This document shows positions 42,891-43,035 of a stretch of 43,035 bases of DNA, in pieces. The stretch is from positions 1 to 43,035 of the forward strand of contig JAFXEU010000095.1 of assembly GCA_017520845.1 (NCBI GenBank). The letters run 5' to 3'. Numbering within the stretch: position 1 is the stretch's first letter; each line of letters opens with the position of its first letter. A program made the position numbers and the translations under genes. The stretch comes from Kiritimatiellia bacterium (GTDB lineage Bacteria; Verrucomicrobiota; Kiritimatiellia; RFP12; UBA1067). The notes below the pieces were generated by a model, which did not search any database, was not told the origin of the DNA, and saw only the letters and a program-made list of their open reading frames with translations.

Positions 42891-43035
42891 GCGTGCGTCC
42901 CCGCAAGCCGCTCATCAGCGCTCCTCGATCTTCGCCTTGAAGAAGGTGTTGACAGCAGAACCGTCAACCTTCGGGAACGCTGCGGTCGCGGTGTCACCTT
43001 CAGAGAAGTTGCTGTCGGAGACGGTTGCTGACGAA
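42891..43035 (-). repeat. Right copy of the 145-bp terminal inverted repeat
   Basis: Reverse complement of 49-193 with seven mismatches, including the stop codon and 24 bases after it. The flank inside the window (42890 and below) is unrelated to the left copy's flank, so the boundary at 42891 is sharp. Confidence 0.9.
42915..43034 (-). CDS. C-terminal fragment of a second repeated, probably secreted protein
   Basis: The minus-strand frame enters from the right edge and stops at TGA (42915-42917), giving 39 residues ending FFKAKIEER, a homologue of the left-edge fragment. Differences include S-to-N, V-to-A, A-to-V, P-to-A and S-to-T, all in positions a surface module could tolerate. The two genes point towards each other, into the window, and are separate genes, or the same gene family seen from two loci. 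Confidence 0.6.
   Translation of the reverse strand, partial: SSATVSDSNFSEGDTATAAFPKVDGSAVNTFFKAKIEER

Overview
The window is 43 kb of dense bacterial chromosome, almost all core metabolism and cell-envelope genes. I see no prophage, integrase, CRISPR array or defence cluster. A Gram-negative, probably anaerobic member of the PVC group fits best, with a Kiritimatiellota-like gut or sediment lineage as my guess. Support for Gram-negative: LptE-like lipoprotein, BamD-like TPR protein, RseP and an O-antigen ligase-like protein. Support for the rest: DapL-type diaminopimelate synthesis, the MEP isoprenoid genes dxr and ispG, a short-form rubredoxin and L-aspartate oxidase. The phylum is inferred from style and gene content, not proven.

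Layout on the + strand. 1-634 is a partial C-terminus of a repeated secreted-protein family, followed by a 465-base gene-free stretch with three repeat-like structures. 635-3903 holds an envelope operon: BamD-like TPR protein, LptE-like lipoprotein, a lone RAM/Lrp ligand domain, and a cytoplasmic TPR protein. A tRNA-Glu on the minus strand separates this from dprA, a C25-like peptidase, manC and truA (4087-8283). 8368-11299 is an amino-sugar unit: nucleotidyltransferase, NahK-like kinase, nagB, then a 44-residue rubredoxin. Next come ilvD, then hisB-hisA-M16 peptidase-ribD, then a secreted M20 peptidase.

Layout on the minus strand. From 17992 most genes point left: a coiled-coil membrane protein; nnrD-aminotransferase-YdjY-like-rarA; dxr-rseP-ispG-O-antigen ligase-dapL-solute-binding protein-methyltransferase; dnaB; nat; nadB with an OppF-like ATPase; and ilvB-ilvN-tyrA-aroCB. 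One + strand gene, an EamA transporter, is divergent from dxr and convergent with dnaB.

Most notable points. (1) Chorismate synthase and a compact 3-dehydroquinate synthase are fused in one 620-residue protein, placed after ilvB, ilvN and tyrA. (2) A recurring promoter, TGn-TATAAT or TATACT with a weak -35, lies only 6-10 nt before the start codon of at least eight genes with no Shine-Dalgarno sequence. These look like leaderless mRNAs, while internal operon genes use clear SD sites or ATGA overlaps. (3) The two ends carry inverted, about 95% identical 145-bp copies of the same C-terminal coding segment plus 3' flank, which points to a multicopy secreted-protein family and probably explains where the assembly stopped. 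(4) A 204-bp element with perfect 20-bp inverted ends, resembling a MITE, lies just upstream of the first operon.
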